64,000 bases of DNA, from positions 1 to 64,000 of the forward strand of contig NZ_JAMHFY010000011.1 of NCBI RefSeq assembly GCF_023897015.1, in the 5' to 3' direction. Position numbers and translations under genes: made by a program. Shown one piece after another: positions 62,335-64,000 of this stretch (positions are counted from its first letter, which is position 1; every line of letters begins with the position of its first letter). Under the pieces are notes generated by a model. The model made no database searches and was not told the DNA's origin. It saw nothing but the letters and a program-made list of their open reading frames with translations. Source of the stretch: Desulfosporosinus nitroreducens. Its GTDB lineage: Bacteria; Bacillota; Desulfitobacteriia; Desulfitobacteriales; Desulfitobacteriaceae.

Positions 62335-63609
62335 CTAAAATAAGCTATTTTTATAGATCAGTGGGGTGACGCCAATATATTTCCGAAATACTTCAGCGAA
62401 ATAACTTTGGCTTTTAAAGCCTATTGCTTTAGAAACTTGTTCAACACTGAACTCTGGTTTCTTCATCAGTTCTACTGCTTTTTCAACACGGACTCTAGTC
62501 AGGTAATCATTAAAAGTGCAATCTAATTCTAAGCGGAATAAACGAGATAGATGGGATGGGCTAATAAAGAGATGATCGGCAGTTGCTTTAAGTGTCAGTG
62601 GTTTATGGTAATTTTCCATAATGAAATTTCGGGCGTTATTAACTAAGCTGAGGTGCTTCTTGTCTGCGAGTTTAAAAATCCCATCCAGGAATTCACCTAT
62701 GACCTTATGGACTTTGAAGAAGAATTCTTCTATGCGTTCAATGCTGTTAATCTCATTATTAAAATCCTGAAGTTTAACCATAACCTGTTCAGCATCAGCT
62801 CCTCCTTCGACGGCCGCCCTCGATGACAGGGAGGCCAATTCAAGCACCCGTATTTTAATAGTAGCTTTATCCCCGGCGGTCTTAGTTAAGAGGTCAGTTA
62901 ATAAATTCTTCAAAGTACTTTCGGCCCTGGTTTTATCACCAAGCCGTATATAACTTAGGAAACGCCTTTCATTCTTTAAATAGGTTCCATAGTCTGTAAA
63001 CTCCGCAGCGTTTTTCTTCTTTCTGTTTTCCAGATCAGCTTTTATTTGAAGGCGTTCTAAATGATAAGCATTTTCCTCCTCCATAGTATGAATGTTTCGT
63101 TTCACCAAATGATTTACCACCACAAAAAGCATGTCTGCCGCAGCTTGGGACTGCTCAGGAGAGGATATGGGGAGTTCTTTTACTTTTTGTTGCAAAGTAT
63201 CAAAGTCCATATTTTTAGAATTGGATTTCTTTAATTGTTGAAGAAAAAATTCATCAGGTTTCCACAATAATACTTGTCCGCATATGATACTTCCTAGGAA
63301 TACACTATCTACTATAATCGGGACGGCCCATATAATAAGTCCGGCATGGCAACGGAAGAAATAGGGCTCATTCCATTTGGCTGATTCTAAAGTTGCTTCT
63401 TTATATGAATCTAAACATTTCTTTTCCCCTTTACTATGGCTTCGGATAAACTGACAAAAATCGCTTCTGCTTTTATTACCCAATATGGCAAGCGTTTCTC
63501 CTTTTCTATTTACGGCTTCAATGTGCAGCCCTGTAGCCTTAGAAAAACTGGCGAGGATTTCCTCTAAGTATTGAGGATCAAGAAAACTTTCAATATTTCT
63601 CTTAGGCAT
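62335..63609 (-). CDS. PocR-domain AraC-family transcriptional regulator
   Basis: A 424-residue one-component regulator. The N-terminal PocR domain (about 10-185) has the same cysteine pattern as the sensor kinase at 52.3 kb: Cys52, Cys65, Cys87 and Cys110 in DFCQFIRSH, EKKCLDS, FFRCHAGLIIWAVPII and GSIICGQ. A helical middle leads to a double AraC helix-turn-helix (LTLKATADHLFISPSHLSRLFRLELDCTFNDYLTRVRVEKAVELM; VEQVSKAIGFKSQSYFAEVFRKYIGVTP). GAGGAG precedes the ATG. It should sense a small organic ligand and control corrinoid/methyltransferase genes. Confidence 0.88.
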   Translation of the reverse strand: MPKRNIESFLDPQYLEEILASFSKATGLHIEAVNRKGETLAILGNKSRSDFCQFIRSHSKGEKKCLDSYKEATLESAKWNEPYFFRCHAGLIIWAVPIIVDSVFLGSIICGQVLLWKPDEFFLQQLKKSNSKNMDFDTLQQKVKELPISSPEQSQAAADMLFVVVNHLVKRNIHTMEEENAYHLERLQIKADLENRKKKNAAEFTDYGTYLKNERRFLSYIRLGDKTRAESTLKNLLTDLLTKTAGDKATIKIRVLELASLSSRAAVEGGADAEQVMVKLQDFNNEINSIERIEEFFFKVHKVIGEFLDGIFKLADKKHLSLVNNARNFIMENYHKPLTLKATADHLFISPSHLSRLFRLELDCTFNDYLTRVRVEKAVELMKKPEFSVEQVSKAIGFKSQSYFAEVFRKYIGVTPLIYKNSLF

Positions 63610-63827
63610 AGCAGTCTCCTCAATTTGTTGTTAATCACTAAAGGAATAGCTTAAAGGATAAATAAAAAATTAGAACTGTTATAATATTTCGACGCAAAGC
63701 ACATAAATCCTTTAGATTATGCAGATAGAAAATACTGCAAATCTGCGTGAGGTACGTGTAATTCTAATTATTACGATGGCATCTTCTTTGCTTTCTAAAA
63801 AATTTAACGCTTTTAGCTGATTAGAGT

Positions 63828-63866
63828 TTGAAGCCCGTAACAATTAAAAACTGTTACGGGCTGCGC
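63828..63866 (-). terminator. Rho-independent terminator of the partial gene at the window end
   Basis: AGCCCGTAACA pairs with TGTTACGGGCT around an A/T loop. It lies downstream of the minus-strand gene running off the window. The remaining bases from 63610 to 63827 are A/T-rich with no gene seen. Confidence 0.65.
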
Positions 63867-63917
63867 TTAATATTAAGACCCTATGCTAAATAGTTGATCT
63901 TAAATTATTTTTCTTAA

Positions 63918-64000
63918 TTAACGACTTTCTGGTGTGTGATGAGGTCTGCTAATCTCAATTAACTTAACAATTCCCCAAGCTATAATTGCATAAACAATCA
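63918..64000 (-). CDS. C-terminal end of a membrane protein (gene continues beyond the window)
   Basis: On the minus strand the last 26 codons read IVYAIIAWGIVKLIEISRPHHTPESR and stop at 63918. A hydrophobic helix followed by a short basic tail is typical of the end of a membrane protein, possibly a transporter or a small transporter-associated subunit. Too little is present to name it. A terminator hairpin follows. Confidence 0.45.
   Translation of the reverse strand, partial: IVYAIIAWGIVKLIEISRPHHTPESR

Overview
The window reads as a chromosomal segment of a low-to-mid GC, anaerobic, spore-former-type Firmicute of the Peptococcaceae kind (Desulfosporosinus/Desulfitobacterium-like). This is inferred from frequent TTG/GTG starts behind strong AGGAGG sites, a membrane-anchored tetraheme cytochrome, duplicated molybdate uptake, corrinoid methyltransferases with BCCT betaine transporters, and B12 and molybdenum-cofactor riboswitches. 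No species is claimed.

Layout. 1-300: the 3' end of a 5S rRNA gene, its terminator, and a second diverged 5S-like copy. 0.4-3.6 kb: nitroreductase, DUF3786 protein, small unknown proteins, a DUF456 membrane protein. 3.7-7.0 kb: a probable macrolide/lincosamide/streptogramin resistance island made of a Vat-type acetyltransferase, an HflX ribosome-splitting GTPase behind a leader-peptide/terminator attenuator, and a truncated macrolide phosphotransferase. 7.3-16 kb: a DAO-family oxidoreductase, a VanRS-like two-component pair with 11/12-bp spaced operator repeats, a MerR regulator divergent from an MFS exporter with a classic 19-bp-spacer promoter, a DUF362 ferredoxin-like protein and a DUF4825 protein. 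16.4-23.2 kb: a signalling cluster (hybrid kinase, CheR, REC-PAS-PAS kinase), a QueG-like iron-sulfur protein and the remnant of a second hybrid kinase. 23-29.7 kb: a Rieske-FAD oxidoreductase, a DUF2935 protein whose ribosome binding site lies in a perfect 15-bp hairpin, a chemoreceptor, a tetraheme cytochrome and a HTH/PBP-like regulator.

29.9-41.4 kb is a molybdenum/tungsten region. The regulator diverges from modABC. A Moco-type riboswitch then precedes modB-modC-modA-modD. A second Moco-type riboswitch precedes fmdE, a frameshifted DUF364 gene, a TrmO-FmdE fusion and a FecBCD-type importer that I infer to be a MolABC-like molybdate/tungstate (or metal-chelate) transporter. 41.5-43.6 kb holds two cobalamin riboswitches with an unassigned structured leader between them, each with its own terminator, followed by a collapsed ABC transporter remnant and cob(I)alamin adenosyltransferase. 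43.9-49.3 kb: KdpD-KdpE placed in front of KtrB-KtrA instead of kdpFABC.

49.4-64 kb is a methylated-amine (probably glycine betaine) utilisation region: an AraC-type response regulator, alanine dehydrogenase, a PocR-domain sensor kinase, two BCCT transporters, an MtrH-like methyltransferase (MtgA-like), a non-pyrrolysine MttB-family methyltransferase (MtgB-like), its corrinoid protein (MtgC-like), a DUF1638 protein, a second corrinoid protein and a PocR-AraC regulator. Betaine would enter by BCCT, be demethylated by MtgB onto the corrinoid protein, and the methyl group be passed by MtgA to tetrahydrofolate; B12 salvage upstream would supply the cofactor. Matching TGTRGYAA-type direct repeats precede the first transporter and the methyltransferase operon.
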